NCBI GenBank assembly: GCA_947453885.1 | Contig: CANGIF010000001.1 | Location: 1 to 64,000, forward strand | Direction: 5' to 3' | From: Flavobacteriaceae bacterium | GTDB lineage: Bacteria > Bacteroidota > Bacteroidia > Flavobacteriales > Flavobacteriaceae | Length of the DNA: 64,000 nt | Part shown: piece by piece, positions 18,937-28,616 of the stretch | Layout: each line of letters opens with the position of its first letter | Position numbering within the stretch: position 1 is the stretch's first letter | The notes under the pieces: generated by a model | What the model saw: only the letters and a program-made list of their open reading frames with translations | What the model was told of the DNA's origin: nothing | Databases searched by the model: none | Position numbers and translations under genes: made by a program

Positions 18937-20343
18937 ATGATCTATTTAAAAAATAAACTGTATTTAAGCATTTGCATATTAATAAGTTTTGTTGGTATTT
19001 CTCATTCACAAGAAGTAATTAAAGAAAAAGAGGAAGTAGTTAAAACTCCTACAAATACGCAACGCGAAAAAATTGATGGTATTATTGCTACAGTAGGTGA
19101 TTATTTAATTTTAGATTCAGATATTGATAAAGCTTTTATTGAGATATCTAGTCAAGGAAGCTCAATTAAAGATATTACAAGATGTCAAATGTTGGGTAAA
19201 CTCTTAGAAGATAAGCTTTATGCACATCAAGCTGTTCAAGATAGTATTGTTGTTTCAGATGCAGAAATTAAAAGCATGATGGAAGAGCGAATTAACTACA
19301 TGGTTGAAAATGTAGGTTCAATGGATAAAGTTTTGAAGTACTACAAAAAAGATAATGAAGAGGATTTTAAATCGTATTTTTTTGATATTTTAAAAGAAAA
19401 TAAGTTAACTTCTGAAATGCAAAAAAAGATAATTGATGCAGTAGAAATAACTCCAGAAGAAGTAAGAACATTTTTTAAAAAAATTCCAGCAAACGAACTT
19501 CCTGTTTTTGGTGCAGAAATGGAAGTTGCACAAATTGTAGTTACTCCAAAGGTTACACAAGAAGAAAAACAAACTGTAATAGATAGACTCAAACAACTTA
19601 AAAAAGAAGTACAAGAAGGAGCAAGTTTTTTTAGTAAAGCGGTATTGTATTCACAAGATCCAGGTTCTAGGGCAAATGGAGGGTTTTATAAAATGAATCG
19701 AAAAACACCTTTTGTAAAAGAATTCAAAGATGTGGCTTTTACATTAGGCGAAGGTGAAATTTCGGAACCTTTTGAAACTGATTTTGGTTTTCATATTATT
19801 TTAGTTGAAAAAATTAGAGGACAAGAAGTAGATTTACGCCATATTTTATTAGTTCCAAAAGTATCTGAAAAAGCGTTGACAGATGCAAAAGAAAGTATTA
19901 AACTAATCAGAAAAAGAATAGTTGATAAAGAAATTACTTTTGCAAATGCAGCAAGACAGTTTTCTGATGAAAAAGAAACTCGTGCAAATGGAGGTCAACT
20001 TTTAAATCCAAAAACACAAGATACTCATTTTGAAATGACTAAAATGGATCCTACTTTATACAGTCAGGTTTCAAATATGAAAGATGGAGAAATTTCAAAT
20101 CCAATATTAGATGAAGATCAAAAAGGAGCTAAAAAATTTAAGTTGGTAACAATAACAAATAGAATTAATGAGCACACAGCTGATTATGCTAAAGATTATG
20201 TAAAGATTAAGGATTTAGCATTGCGTGAAAAACAAATAAAAGCCATTGCAAAATGGACTGAAGAAAAAATAAAAGAAACGTATATCAAAATAAACGGTGA
20301 ATACAGAGATTGTATTTTTACAAATAATTGGTTAAAAAAATAA
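18937..20343 (+). CDS. SurA-like periplasmic chaperone/peptidylprolyl isomerase
   Basis: ATG 18937 is chosen over an in-frame TTG at 18901 because the signal peptide (MIYLKNK, then a hydrophobic stretch to about HSQ) starts there and the upstream stop ends at 18935. The 468-residue protein has the SurA layout: an N-terminal chaperone domain (KIDGIIATVGDYLILDSDI, about residues 40-180), then two parvulin domains (about 190-290 and 295-395) with GGFYKMNR, FGFHIILVE and DLRHILLV landmarks. The second domain is degenerate. It would assist outer membrane protein assembly. Confidence 0.92.
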   Translation: MIYLKNKLYLSICILISFVGISHSQEVIKEKEEVVKTPTNTQREKIDGIIATVGDYLILDSDIDKAFIEISSQGSSIKDITRCQMLGKLLEDKLYAHQAVQDSIVVSDAEIKSMMEERINYMVENVGSMDKVLKYYKKDNEEDFKSYFFDILKENKLTSEMQKKIIDAVEITPEEVRTFFKKIPANELPVFGAEMEVAQIVVTPKVTQEEKQTVIDRLKQLKKEVQEGASFFSKAVLYSQDPGSRANGGFYKMNRKTPFVKEFKDVAFTLGEGEISEPFETDFGFHIILVEKIRGQEVDLRHILLVPKVSEKALTDAKESIKLIRKRIVDKEITFANAARQFSDEKETRANGGQLLNPKTQDTHFEMTKMDPTLYSQVSNMKDGEISNPILDEDQKGAKKFKLVTITNRINEHTADYAKDYVKIKDLALREKQIKAIAKWTEEKIKETYIKINGEYRDCIFTNNWLKK

Positions 20344-20359
20344 TTTATACATATTAAAA

Positions 20360-21313
20360 ATGTCAGATGTAACTGCTATCCAAAATCTAGTTCAAAGAAG
20401 AAACGAACTTAAAAAGGAAATTGCTAAAATAATTGTTGGTCAAGATGAAGTGATAGATCAAATCTTAATTAGTATTTTTTCTGGAGGACATGCTTTACTA
20501 GTTGGTGTTCCTGGCTTAGCCAAAACATTAATGGTAAACACAATTTCTCAAGCATTAGGATTGGATTTTAAAAGAATTCAATTTACACCTGATTTAATGC
20601 CATCCGATATTTTAGGAAGTGAAATTTTAGATGAAAACAGACACTTTAAATTCATAAAAGGACCAATTTTTTCAAATATAATTTTAGCAGATGAAATTAA
20701 CAGAACACCTCCTAAAACACAAGCTGCTTTGTTAGAAGCAATGCAAGAACGTGCAGTTACAATTTCAGGTCATAATTATAAATTAGATTTGCCTTATTTT
20801 GTTTTAGCAACTCAAAATCCAATAGAACAAGAAGGAACATATCCTTTGCCAGAAGCACAGTTGGATCGCTTTATGTTTGCAATTAAATTAGAATATCCTT
20901 CTTTTAAGGAAGAAGTTCAAGTTGTTAAAAATACAACTTCTGATCATAAACCACTAGTAAATGCTTTATTTTCTGCACAAGAAATTATAGATTTCCAGCA
21001 TTTGATTCGTAGAATTCCTGTAACGGATAATGTTATAGAATATGCTGTAACTTTGGTTAGTAAAACAAGACCAGACAATACGTTAGCAAATGATTTTGTT
21101 AAAAATTATTTAGATTGGGGCGCTGGACCAAGAGCTTCTCAAAATTTAATTTTAGCAGCAAAAGCAAATGCAGCTTTTAATGGAAAATATTCTCCAGATA
21201 TAGAAGATGTGAAAGCAGTTGCAACGGGAATTTTGAGACATAGAATTATTAAAAATTATAAAGCAGACGCCGATTCAATTTCTGAAGAAATGATTATTCA
21301 GAAATTATTGTAA
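20360..21313 (+). CDS. MoxR-family AAA+ ATPase
   Basis: The 317-residue protein carries the MoxR features: Walker A GVPGLAKT, Walker B ILADEINR, the TPPKTQAALLEAMQE segment, the sensor ATQNP and the EGTYPLPEAQLDRF motif. MoxR ATPases act with von Willebrand factor A or DUF58 proteins as cytoplasmic chaperones, but no such partner is encoded here; the gene follows the two prolyl isomerases by 16 bases and is followed by a terminator. A link with envelope protein quality control is suggested by position only. Confidence 0.93.
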   Translation: MSDVTAIQNLVQRRNELKKEIAKIIVGQDEVIDQILISIFSGGHALLVGVPGLAKTLMVNTISQALGLDFKRIQFTPDLMPSDILGSEILDENRHFKFIKGPIFSNIILADEINRTPPKTQAALLEAMQERAVTISGHNYKLDLPYFVLATQNPIEQEGTYPLPEAQLDRFMFAIKLEYPSFKEEVQVVKNTTSDHKPLVNALFSAQEIIDFQHLIRRIPVTDNVIEYAVTLVSKTRPDNTLANDFVKNYLDWGAGPRASQNLILAAKANAAFNGKYSPDIEDVKAVATGILRHRIIKNYKADADSISEEMIIQKLL

Positions 21314-21335
21314 AAACAGATTTAAATTCATTTTA

Positions 21336-21373
21336 AAACCCTATTCAAATCTAAAATGTGAATAGGGTTTTTC
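21336..21373 (+). terminator. rho-independent terminator after moxR
   Basis: AAACCCTATTCA pairs with TGAATAGGGTTT around an 11-base loop, followed by TTTTTC. It closes the prolyl isomerase-MoxR operon. Confidence 0.9.
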
Positions 21374-21535
21374 TATATATTTAATTTTCAATCCAATAAA
21401 ATATTTGTAAATTATAATTTAAACACGTTTTAATTTCTAAATTGATAATTTTACATAGATAAATTGGATTTTTCGTAAAACAATAGAATTAAAGAAACAA
21501 TTTAAATAAAAATTTTTTAATAGCAATCGTTTTCG

Positions 21536-21543
21536 TAAGTTTG
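21536..21543 (+). promoter_or_regulatory. -7 element of the aconitase promoter
   Basis: TAAGTTTG matches TAnnTTTG and ends 28 bases before the aconitase start. The upstream element 19 bases away is only a T run (TTTT), so the match is partial. Confidence 0.55.
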
Positions 21544-21571
21544 GGGCACAAACAATTTAACCAAATTTATT

Positions 21572-23836
21572 ATGGCTTTTGATATTGAAATGATTAAAAA
21601 AGTGTATGATAGCATGGCTATTCGTGTTGATAAAGCACGCGAATTAGTGGGTCGTCCTTTAACACTTTCTGAAAAGATTTTATATTCACATTTATGGGAA
21701 GGAACACCTTCTCAAGCTTTTTCAAGAGGAAAAGATTATGTAGACTTTGCTCCAGATAGAGTTGCTTGTCAAGATGCAACGGCTCAAATGGCGTTATTGC
21801 AATTCATGCACGCAGGAAAGAAAACTGTAGCGGTTCCAACAACTGTTCACTGTGATCACTTAATTCAAGCAAAAGTGGGTGCTACTACTGATTTAGCTGT
21901 AGCCAATTCACAATCAAAAGAAGTTTTTGATTTCCTTTCTTCCGTTTCTAATAAATATGGAATCGGGTTTTGGAAACCAGGTTCAGGAATTATTCACCAA
22001 ATTGTTTTAGAAAATTATGCTTTCCCTGGTGGAATGATGATTGGAACTGATTCACACACGGTTAATGCAGGTGGATTAGGAATGCTAGCTATTGGAGTTG
22101 GTGGTGCAGATGCTGTTGATGTAATGTCAGGAATGTCTTGGGAATTGAAATTTCCAAAACTGATTGGCGTTAAATTGACAGGAAAATTAAATGGTTGGAC
22201 AGCTCCAAAAGACGTAATTTTAAAAGTGGCCGATATCCTTACAGTTAAAGGTGGAACAGGTGCTATAGTTGAATATTTTGGTGAAGGTGCTATCAATATG
22301 TCTTGTACGGGTAAAGGTACGATTTGTAATATGGGTGCCGAAATAGGCGCTACTACTTCTACGTTTGGATACGATGATTCGATGCGTCGTTATTTGGCTG
22401 CTACAGGTCGTCAAGATGTTGTAGATGCTGCCGATACAGTTGCCGATTACTTAACTGGTGATGCTGAAGTTTATGCCAATCCGAATCAATATTTTGATCA
22501 AGTAATAGAAATTAATTTATCAGAATTAGAGCCTTATATCAATGGACCTTTTACTCCAGATAGAGGAACTCCAGTTTCTAAAATGAAAGAAGAAGCAGCT
22601 AAAAATGGTTGGCCTTTGAAAGTAGAGTGGGGATTAATCGGTTCTTGTACCAATTCTTCTTATGAAGATATGGCTCGTGCAGCTTCTATTGTGGAACAAG
22701 CAGTTGCGCACGGAATTTCTCCAAAAGCGGAGTTTGGAATCAATCCAGGTTCTGAACAAATTAGATATACCATAGAAAGAGATGGTATCATCGCTACGTT
22801 CGAAAAAATGGGAACCAAAGTATTTACCAACGCTTGCGGACCATGTATCGGACAATGGGATAGAGCAGGAGCAGACAAAGGAGAGAAAAACACTATTGTG
22901 CATTCGTTCAACAGAAACTTCTCTAAACGTGCTGATGGAAATCCAAATACCCATGCTTTTGTTACCTCGCCAGAAATGGTTGCAGCTTTAGCAATCTCAG
23001 GAGATTTGTCTTTCAATCCAATTACAGATACTTTACTAAACGATAAAGGGGAAGAGGTAAAATTACTTCCTCCAGCGGGTGATGAATTACCTACAAGAGG
23101 TTTTGCTGTGGATGATAATGGATTTCAAGCTCCAGCAGCAGATGGAAGTGGTGTACAAGTAGCCGTTTCGGAAACTTCAGATAGATTACAATTATTGGCT
23201 CCTTTTGATGCTTGGGACGGAAAAAATATTATGGGTGCCAAATTGTTAATCAAAGCTTACGGTAAATGTACTACCGACCACATTTCTATGGCTGGACCAT
23301 GGTTGCGTTTCCGTGGACATTTAGATAATATCTCCAACAATATGTTGATAGGTGCAGTAAACGCATTCAATCAAGAAGCGAATAAAGTTAAAAATCAATT
23401 AACGGGTGATTATGCAGCTGTTCCTGCTGTAGCAAGGGCTTACAAAGCTGCTGGAGTACCAACTATTGTCGTAGGTGATCAAAATTACGGTGAAGGATCT
23501 TCACGTGAACATGCTGCCATGGAGCCTCGTTTCTTAGGTGTAAAAGCTGTTTTAGTAAAATCGTTTGCCCGTATTCACGAAACTAATTTGAAAAAACAAG
23601 GAATGTTGGCTTTGACTTTTGCTAACGAAGCGGATTATGATAAAATTCAAGAAAATGACACTGTCAATTTCTTAGATTTAGTAGATTTTGCTCCAGGCAA
23701 ACCATTAACTTTAGAGTTTATTCATGCTGATGGATCAAAAGATATTATTTTGGCGAATCACACCTATAATTCAAGTCAAATAGGTTGGTTTGTTGCCGGA
23801 TCTGCATTAAACTTAATAGCTGCAGGTGTAGCTTAA
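21572..23836 (+). CDS. acn: aconitate hydratase (mitochondrial-type)
   Basis: The 754-residue protein converts citrate to isocitrate in the TCA cycle. It has the [4Fe-4S] cluster cysteines in [10 protein letters not shown] and [10 protein letters not shown], the substrate-binding stretch [13 protein letters not shown] near the N-terminal third, and the swivel domain motif [13 protein letters not shown] near the C-terminus. Its length (about 755 residues) fits the mitochondrial ACO2-like class rather than the longer AcnA or the AcnB class. It is monocistronic, with a promoter box at 21536-21543 and a terminator at 23860-23906. Codon use shows more C-ending codons than its neighbours, as expected for a highly expressed gene. 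Confidence 0.97.
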   Translation: MAFDIEMIKKVYDSMAIRVDKARELVGRPLTLSEKILYSHLWEGTPSQAFSRGKDYVDFAPDRVACQDATAQMALLQFMHAGKKTVAVPTTVHCDHLIQAKVGATTDLAVANSQSKEVFDFLSSVSNKYGIGFWKPGSGIIHQIVLENYAFPGGMMIGTDSHTVNAGGLGMLAIGVGGADAVDVMSGMSWELKFPKLIGVKLTGKLNGWTAPKDVILKVADILTVKGGTGAIVEYFGEGAINMSCTGKGTICNMGAEIGATTSTFGYDDSMRRYLAATGRQDVVDAADTVADYLTGDAEVYANPNQYFDQVIEINLSELEPYINGPFTPDRGTPVSKMKEEAAKNGWPLKVEWGLIGSCTNSSYEDMARAASIVEQAVAHGISPKAEFGINPGSEQIRYTIERDGIIATFEKMGTKVFTNACGPCIGQWDRAGADKGEKNTIVHSFNRNFSKRADGNPNTHAFVTSPEMVAALAISGDLSFNPITDTLLNDKGEEVKLLPPAGDELPTRGFAVDDNGFQAPAADGSGVQVAVSETSDRLQLLAPFDAWDGKNIMGAKLLIKAYGKCTTDHISMAGPWLRFRGHLDNISNNMLIGAVNAFNQEANKVKNQLTGDYAAVPAVARAYKAAGVPTIVVGDQNYGEGSSREHAAMEPRFLGVKAVLVKSFARIHETNLKKQGMLALTFANEADYDKIQENDTVNFLDLVDFAPGKPLTLEFIHADGSKDIILANHTYNSSQIGWFVAGSALNLIAAGVA

Positions 23837-23859
23837 AGGTAAATTCATAATATATTTTT

Positions 23860-23906
23860 AAAAGGTTGATTTGATATTTTAAATAATCAAATCAACCTTT
23901 TTTTTT
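23860..23906 (+). terminator. bidirectional terminator between acn and purA
   Basis: AAAAGGTTGATTTGAT (23860-23875) and ATCAAATCAACCTTTT (23886-23901) form a perfect 16-bp stem with a 10-base loop, then a T run to 23906. It lies between two convergent genes and can serve both, although the T run on the purA side is short. Confidence 0.93.
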
Positions 23907-23910
23907 ACAA

Positions 23911-25182
23911 TTATTTCAAAATAGTTTGTACTCTGTCCGGACCTACAGAAACTATTTTTATGGGAACTTCTACTTCTTTCTCAATAAATTCAATATAATC
24001 TTTTAGTTCTATTGGTAAACTTTCAAATGTTGTTAAGCCTGTTAAATCTGCCTGCCATCCCTTGAATTCAGTATAAATTGGTGTAACATTTTCTTCTTCA
24101 ATATTGTAGGGTAAATGATGTATTTTTATGCCTTTATATTTGTACGCTGTGGCAATTTTTAATGTTTTAAATCCTGATAAAACATCTCCTTTCATCATCA
24201 TCAATTGGGTTACACCGTTTACCTGAATGGCATATTTCAGGGCAACTAAATCAAGCCAACCGCAGCGACGTTTTCTACCAGTTACTGATCCAAATTCGTT
24301 TCCAACTCTTGCCATCAAATCTCCGTCAGAACCAAAATCTTCAGTTGGGAAAGGTCCTGAACCTACTCTTGTAGTATAAGCTTTAAATATCCCGAAGACT
24401 TCATTTATTTTATTAGGAGCAATACCTAAACCTGTACAAGCTCCAGCTGCTGTTGTATTTGAAGATGTTACAAAAGGATATGTCCCAAAATCTACGTCTA
24501 ATAAAGAGCCTTGCGCTCCTTCACAAAGAATCGATTTTCCTGCTTTTTGTGCTTGAGCTAAATATTCTTCACTGTCTATAAATGTCAATTGTTTCAAATC
24601 TTCAATAGCATCAAAGAATTCTTTTTCTAATTCAGATAAATCATATTGTATATCCACATTATAAAAAGCAATCATGGCTTCATGTTTGTCTGCCAAAGCT
24701 CTATATCGCTCCTTGAAATTTTCCAATTCGATATCGCCAACTCTTATACCGTTTCTTCCCGTTTTGTCCATATAGGTTGGACCTATGCCTTTTAGTGTTG
24801 ATCCAATTTTGGCTTTCCCTTTAGCAGCTTCTGAAGCAGCATCAAGTAATCTGTGAGTTGGAAGTATTAAATGTGCTTTTCTTGAAATTATTAATTTTGA
24901 TTTGATATCTAAATTAAATTTAGCCAAACCATCAATTTCGCTTTTAAAAACTACGGGATCAATTACTACACCGTTTCCTATAATATTAATGCTGTTTTTA
25001 TGAAATATTCCTGAAGGAATTGTTCTTAAAACATGTTTTATTCCGTCAAATTCTAATGTATGCCCTGCATTTGGCCCACCTTGAAATCTAGCAATTATGT
25101 CGTATTTTGAAGTTAAGACGTCAACTATTTTTCCTTTTCCTTCGTCACCCCATTGTAACCCTAATAGTAAATCAACTGTCAT
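23911..25182 (-). CDS. purA: adenylosuccinate synthetase
   Basis: The 423-residue protein joins IMP and aspartate with GTP hydrolysis, the first committed step to AMP. It has the N-terminal catalytic/P-loop motif QWGDEGKGK, the GPNAGHT motif with the catalytic His, GPTYMDKTGRNG, and the GRKRRCGWLD motif. Length matches the family. It follows fur by 28 bases on the same strand and is probably co-transcribed with it; the convergent terminator at 23860-23906 lies just downstream. Confidence 0.98.
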   Translation of the reverse strand: MTVDLLLGLQWGDEGKGKIVDVLTSKYDIIARFQGGPNAGHTLEFDGIKHVLRTIPSGIFHKNSINIIGNGVVIDPVVFKSEIDGLAKFNLDIKSKLIISRKAHLILPTHRLLDAASEAAKGKAKIGSTLKGIGPTYMDKTGRNGIRVGDIELENFKERYRALADKHEAMIAFYNVDIQYDLSELEKEFFDAIEDLKQLTFIDSEEYLAQAQKAGKSILCEGAQGSLLDVDFGTYPFVTSSNTTAAGACTGLGIAPNKINEVFGIFKAYTTRVGSGPFPTEDFGSDGDLMARVGNEFGSVTGRKRRCGWLDLVALKYAIQVNGVTQLMMMKGDVLSGFKTLKIATAYKYKGIKIHHLPYNIEEENVTPIYTEFKGWQADLTGLTTFESLPIELKDYIEFIEKEVEVPIKIVSVGPDRVQTILK

Positions 25183-25210
25183 TGTGTGTGATGTTTTATA
25201 AAGTAGTTAT

Positions 25211-25666
25211 TTAAATTTCTTTTTTTGTAGCATAAAAATACAACGAATGATTTTGAATCTCAATTCCAAAAATGTCTTCAATTGTTTGCTTTATGTTTTG
25301 AATCCGTGGGTCGCAAAATTCAAATACCTCACCTGTATCAGTCATGATGATATGGTCGTGTTGCTTGTCAAAATACGATTTTTCATAATAGGCTTGGTTT
25401 TGACCAAACTGATGTTTACGTACTAAAGCACAGTCAATTAGTAATTCAATTGTATTATACAAAGTTGCTCTACTAACACGATAGTTCTTATTTTTCATTT
25501 TGACATATAGATTTTCAATGTCAAAATGTTCGTGACTGTTATATATTTCTTGAAGAATTGCATATCGTTCTGGGGTTTTTCGATGTGCTTTTTTTTCAAG
25601 ATAAAGGGTAAAGACATTTTTTACTATTTCTTGATTTTTGTCGTTATCTGTAGTTGTATTTGTCAT
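25211..25666 (-). CDS. Fur-family metal- or peroxide-responsive repressor
   Basis: I use ATG at 25666; an in-frame TTG at 25675 lies inside the promoter box and is unlikely. The 151-residue protein has the Fur winged helix ([25 protein letters not shown], shown here only as its landmarks KTPERYAIL and HFDIENLY) and the metal-binding motif HDHIIM in the dimer domain. The CxxC pair that usually follows HDH and holds a structural zinc is replaced by Met and Thr (MTDTGE). Whether it is Fur, Zur or PerR cannot be read from sequence. It lies between rsh and purA, an arrangement I associate with flavobacteria. Its mRNA appears nearly leaderless. Confidence 0.9.
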   Translation of the reverse strand: MTNTTTDNDKNQEIVKNVFTLYLEKKAHRKTPERYAILQEIYNSHEHFDIENLYVKMKNKNYRVSRATLYNTIELLIDCALVRKHQFGQNQAYYEKSYFDKQHDHIIMTDTGEVFEFCDPRIQNIKQTIEDIFGIEIQNHSLYFYATKKEI

Positions 25667-25672
25667 ATCATG

Positions 25673-25680
25673 CAAAGATA
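25673..25680 (-). promoter_or_regulatory. -7 element of the fur promoter
   Basis: On the minus strand TATCTTTG (25680 to 25673) matches TAnnTTTG. It ends six bases before the fur ATG at 25666, so transcription would start at or next to the start codon. No good -33 element is visible. A second TTATCTTT copy lies about 20 bases upstream. Confidence 0.6.
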
Positions 25681-25731
25681 ATTTTTTATGCTTAAAAGAT
25701 AATTTTAAAATGAATTAAAGTTCTAATCATT

Positions 25732-27951
25732 TTAAGAATTATTAACCCTAATAACTTTTTCAATTCCGTCTATTTTTTTAATATTTTCAATTAATTTAGT
25801 TAGAATACCATTGTTTTGAACAATTACAGCAATTTGACCATTAAAAATTCCAGCTTCACCGTTTAAAGAAATACTTTGAATATTTACATTCATATTGCTT
25901 GAAATCACTTTTGTAAGTTCATTTGTTAATCCTAAGCTGTCCATTCCGGTAATTTTAAGCATTGCTTTAAATTCCTGTTGAGTAGAATCTATCCACTTTG
26001 CCGCCATTATTCTGTAGGCGTAATTTGATTGAAGAGCAATAGCATTTGGACAATCTTTTTTGTGTACTTTTATTCCTTCATTAATAGTTATAAAACCAAA
26101 AACTTCGTCACCAGGAATTGGATTGCAACAAGATGAAAGTTTGTAATCCAACTTGTCTTGTTCTGATCCAAAAACAAGCATGTCAAAATTGCTGTTGATA
26201 ACTTGTTTGTGAATATCGTCATCAGCGGTGTTTGGAGATCTTCTTATTCTGTTTTTGAAAAAGTTGATCAGCGTATTGCTTTTTTGAGAAGCATAATCTT
26301 TTAACTGTTGGTTTTCAATAGCACCAATACCCACTCTGTAATACAGGTCTAAACTAGTTTTAAGTTTGAAAAAATTAACTAATTCATTGATAACCGTTTC
26401 ATTAATAGTGATTTTTAAATGCTTTAATTTTCGAGTTAGTAATTCTTTTCCTTCTTCTCCAATTTTTTTGATGTCTTCATTTAAAACATTTCTAATTTTG
26501 TTTTTCGCCCTAGATGTTGTGACATAATCCAACCAGTTTATGGTAGGTTTTTGATTTTGAGAAGTAATCACCTCTACCTGATCACCACTGTTTAGGACAT
26601 AGTTCAGCGGAACTAACTTGCCATTAACTCGAGTACCTCTTGTTTTAATTCCAATTTCAGAGTGAATACTAAACGAAAAATCAAGTGAAGTTGCACCCTT
26701 TGGCAACGATTTTATTTCTCCTTTTGGTGTAAATACATAGATTTCTTTTGAATACAAATTCATTTTAAAATCTTCAACAAAATCAACAGCATTACTTTCT
26801 GAATTTTCCAATGCTTCTTTAAGTAAATTTAACCATACATCAAGTCCACTTTCTTCTGTAGCTCCTTGTTTGTATTTATAATGTGCTGCATACCCTTTTT
26901 CGGCAATTTCATCCATACGTTCACTACGCACTTGAATTTCAACCCATCGCCCTTTTGGGCCCATTACGGTTATGTGTAATGCTTCATAGCCAGTTGATTT
27001 TGGCGATGAAATCCAATCACGCAAACGGCTTGGACTTGGTCGGTAATGATCGGTTACTATTGAATAAATTTTCCAAGCTATGAATTTTTCGTCGTGTAGT
27101 GACGAATTGTAGATTATTCTTAGCGCAAATTTATCATATACCTCATCAAAACTGACGCTTTGTGCCAACATTTTTCTTCTAATGGAATAAATTGATTTTG
27201 GTCTACCTTTTATGATATATTCTATTCCTTCTTGGTTTAACGATTGTTTTAAGATGCTTGAAATGGAATCAATATAAGCTTCTTGTTCGGCTTTAGTTTC
27301 TTTAATTTTACTAACAATATCTTTGTAAACTTGCGGTTCAGTGTATTTTAACCCCAAGTCTTCTAGTTTTGTTTTGATATTGTAAAGTCCTAACCTGTGG
27401 GCTAAAGGAGCGTATATGTATAACGTTTCCGATGCAATTTTGGTTTGTTTGTATTCGGGCATCGAATCCATAGTTTGCATGTTATGCAACCGGTCGGCAA
27501 GCTTTATTAAAATTACTCGTACATCATCATTTAAAGTGAGCAACATTTTTCTAAAATTTTCGGCTTGCATGGAAATGTTCATGTCTTTTTTTACCTGAGA
27601 AATTTTAGTTAAACCAGCAACAAGTTGTGCTACTTTTGGATTAAACATTCGCTCAATTTCTTCTACTGTGGTGTCGGAATCTTCTACAACGTCGTGCATA
27701 AGTGCTGCAGCGATACTTGTAGCTCCCAAACCAATTTCGGCAGCAACAATTTTTGCAACACCAATAGGATGAAAAATATAAGCCTCACCTGATTTTCTGC
27801 GTTGGTCTTTGTGTGCCTCAACCGCAACATCAAATGCTTTACGAATCAATTTTTTGTCTTCTATAGTTAAAGTTTGGTAGCTAATTCGTAGCAATTCTTT
27901 GTACTCGTATGCAATTGCTTTATTTTCTTTTTCAATCTCTTCTGCTGTCAT
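25732..27951 (-). CDS. rsh: bifunctional (p)ppGpp synthetase/hydrolase (RelA/SpoT homologue)
   Basis: The 739-residue protein has the full Rsh domain order: HD hydrolase (about residues 50-155, with AALMHDVVEDSDT and LIKLADRLHNM), synthetase (about 245-360, with KGRPKSIYSI and STGYEALHITV), TGS (about 405-465), helical and zinc-finger region (SSCCNPIPGDEVFGF) and a C-terminal ACT domain (about 660-739). Both catalytic cores keep their signature residues, so it should make and degrade the alarmone in the cytoplasm. Length is typical. The gene is followed 65 bases later by fur, which has its own promoter. Confidence 0.97.
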   Translation of the reverse strand: MTAEEIEKENKAIAYEYKELLRISYQTLTIEDKKLIRKAFDVAVEAHKDQRRKSGEAYIFHPIGVAKIVAAEIGLGATSIAAALMHDVVEDSDTTVEEIERMFNPKVAQLVAGLTKISQVKKDMNISMQAENFRKMLLTLNDDVRVILIKLADRLHNMQTMDSMPEYKQTKIASETLYIYAPLAHRLGLYNIKTKLEDLGLKYTEPQVYKDIVSKIKETKAEQEAYIDSISSILKQSLNQEGIEYIIKGRPKSIYSIRRKMLAQSVSFDEVYDKFALRIIYNSSLHDEKFIAWKIYSIVTDHYRPSPSRLRDWISSPKSTGYEALHITVMGPKGRWVEIQVRSERMDEIAEKGYAAHYKYKQGATEESGLDVWLNLLKEALENSESNAVDFVEDFKMNLYSKEIYVFTPKGEIKSLPKGATSLDFSFSIHSEIGIKTRGTRVNGKLVPLNYVLNSGDQVEVITSQNQKPTINWLDYVTTSRAKNKIRNVLNEDIKKIGEEGKELLTRKLKHLKITINETVINELVNFFKLKTSLDLYYRVGIGAIENQQLKDYASQKSNTLINFFKNRIRRSPNTADDDIHKQVINSNFDMLVFGSEQDKLDYKLSSCCNPIPGDEVFGFITINEGIKVHKKDCPNAIALQSNYAYRIMAAKWIDSTQQEFKAMLKITGMDSLGLTNELTKVISSNMNVNIQSISLNGEAGIFNGQIAVIVQNNGILTKLIENIKKIDGIEKVIRVNNS

Positions 27952-28144
27952 GCTGCTGTAATTGTGTTTTTAAAAGTATTAAAATTTTTTTAAATACACA
28001 AATCAACGCTTAAAAAATTAATTAAAAATTCAGTTGATAAATATCTTTAAATTATATGATTAAAACTATTAACTTTTTGTGTAAAACATTGAATTATATA
28101 AAGTTTTAAAAGAGTACTATAAATACTTTTGAAAGAGTTACTTT

Positions 28145-28152
28145 TAACTTTG
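28145..28152 (+). promoter_or_regulatory. -7 element upstream of the small secreted protein
   Basis: TAACTTTG (28145-28152) matches TAnnTTTG, 29 bases before the ATG at 28182. A second match, TACTTTTG, lies at 28124-28131. The remaining gap back to rsh (27952-28123) is AT-rich with no other recognisable signal. Confidence 0.5.
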
Positions 28153-28181
28153 TACAATAGTAATTTATATAAAAAAATGTC

Positions 28182-28460
28182 ATGAAAAAATTATTTTTAG
28201 CAATTCTATTTTTTGCAGGATCCAGTTTAACATATTCGCAAGTTGAAAAATTAGAGGATCGCCAAGAACAAGATCAAGATAAAATGCAACAATTACCGGA
28301 TCGACCTGCTCAATTGGATTTAGAGCGAAGGATATTGAAAGATGCACAAAGGAATGAAACTGAGAAAAAAGCTAAAATAAGAGCTGAAAGATCTGCGAAA
28401 ACAAAAGTCAATCAAAAACCTACCCCCCCCCTAAACTCACACCGCAACCTATTAAAGTGA
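28182..28460 (+). CDS. small secreted charged protein, reading frame altered at a C9 tract
   Basis: I do not recognise the family. The 92-residue product has a clear signal peptide (MKKLFLAILFFAG, cleavage near TYSQ), then a highly charged helical segment rich in Gln, Asp, Arg, Glu and Lys. Near the end the frame runs through nine consecutive C bases (28423-28431) and finishes with LNSHRNLLK. One extra C would instead give a proline/lysine-rich end, PPPKLTPQPIKVK, stopping at 28463-28465, which fits the rest of the protein better. One fewer C would stop at once. The present sequence may therefore be a slipped or misread version. It has its own promoter box and a terminator at 28564-28598. Confidence 0.65.
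   Translation: MKKLFLAILFFAGSSLTYSQVEKLEDRQEQDQDKMQQLPDRPAQLDLERRILKDAQRNETEKKAKIRAERSAKTKVNQKPTPPLNSHRNLLK
28423..28431 (+). repeat. homopolymeric C9 tract inside a coding region
   Basis: Nine consecutive C bases in a very AT-rich sequence, within the last 15 codons of the gene at 28182. Such tracts slip during replication and are also a common place for sequencing or assembly errors. Confidence 0.95.
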
Positions 28461-28563
28461 AATAAGGTTATTTAAAAAACGAATTTATTGTTAATTATCA
28501 ATAAAATACATTAGGTTAATTGATTTGCAACTTTATATATTTATATTAAAAAAAAGATAAAAA

Positions 28564-28598
28564 AAACTGCTCCAATTTTTAGTTTGGAGCAGTTTATT
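28564..28598. terminator. bidirectional terminator
   Basis: AAACTGCTCCAA (28564-28575) pairs with TTGGAGCAGTTT (28584-28595) around an 8-base loop. An A run precedes it and a T-rich stretch follows, so it can end both the gene at 28182 (plus) and the gene at 28617 (minus). Confidence 0.9.
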
Positions 28599-28616
28599 TA
28601 TTGGAAAAAAGTACTT

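Noticed and set aside
22660..23016. Open frame of 118 codons antisense to aconitase
   Set aside because: It lies wholly inside a strongly conserved gene, has no promoter box or plausible domain, and several such frames overlap there; it mirrors the codon use of aconitase.
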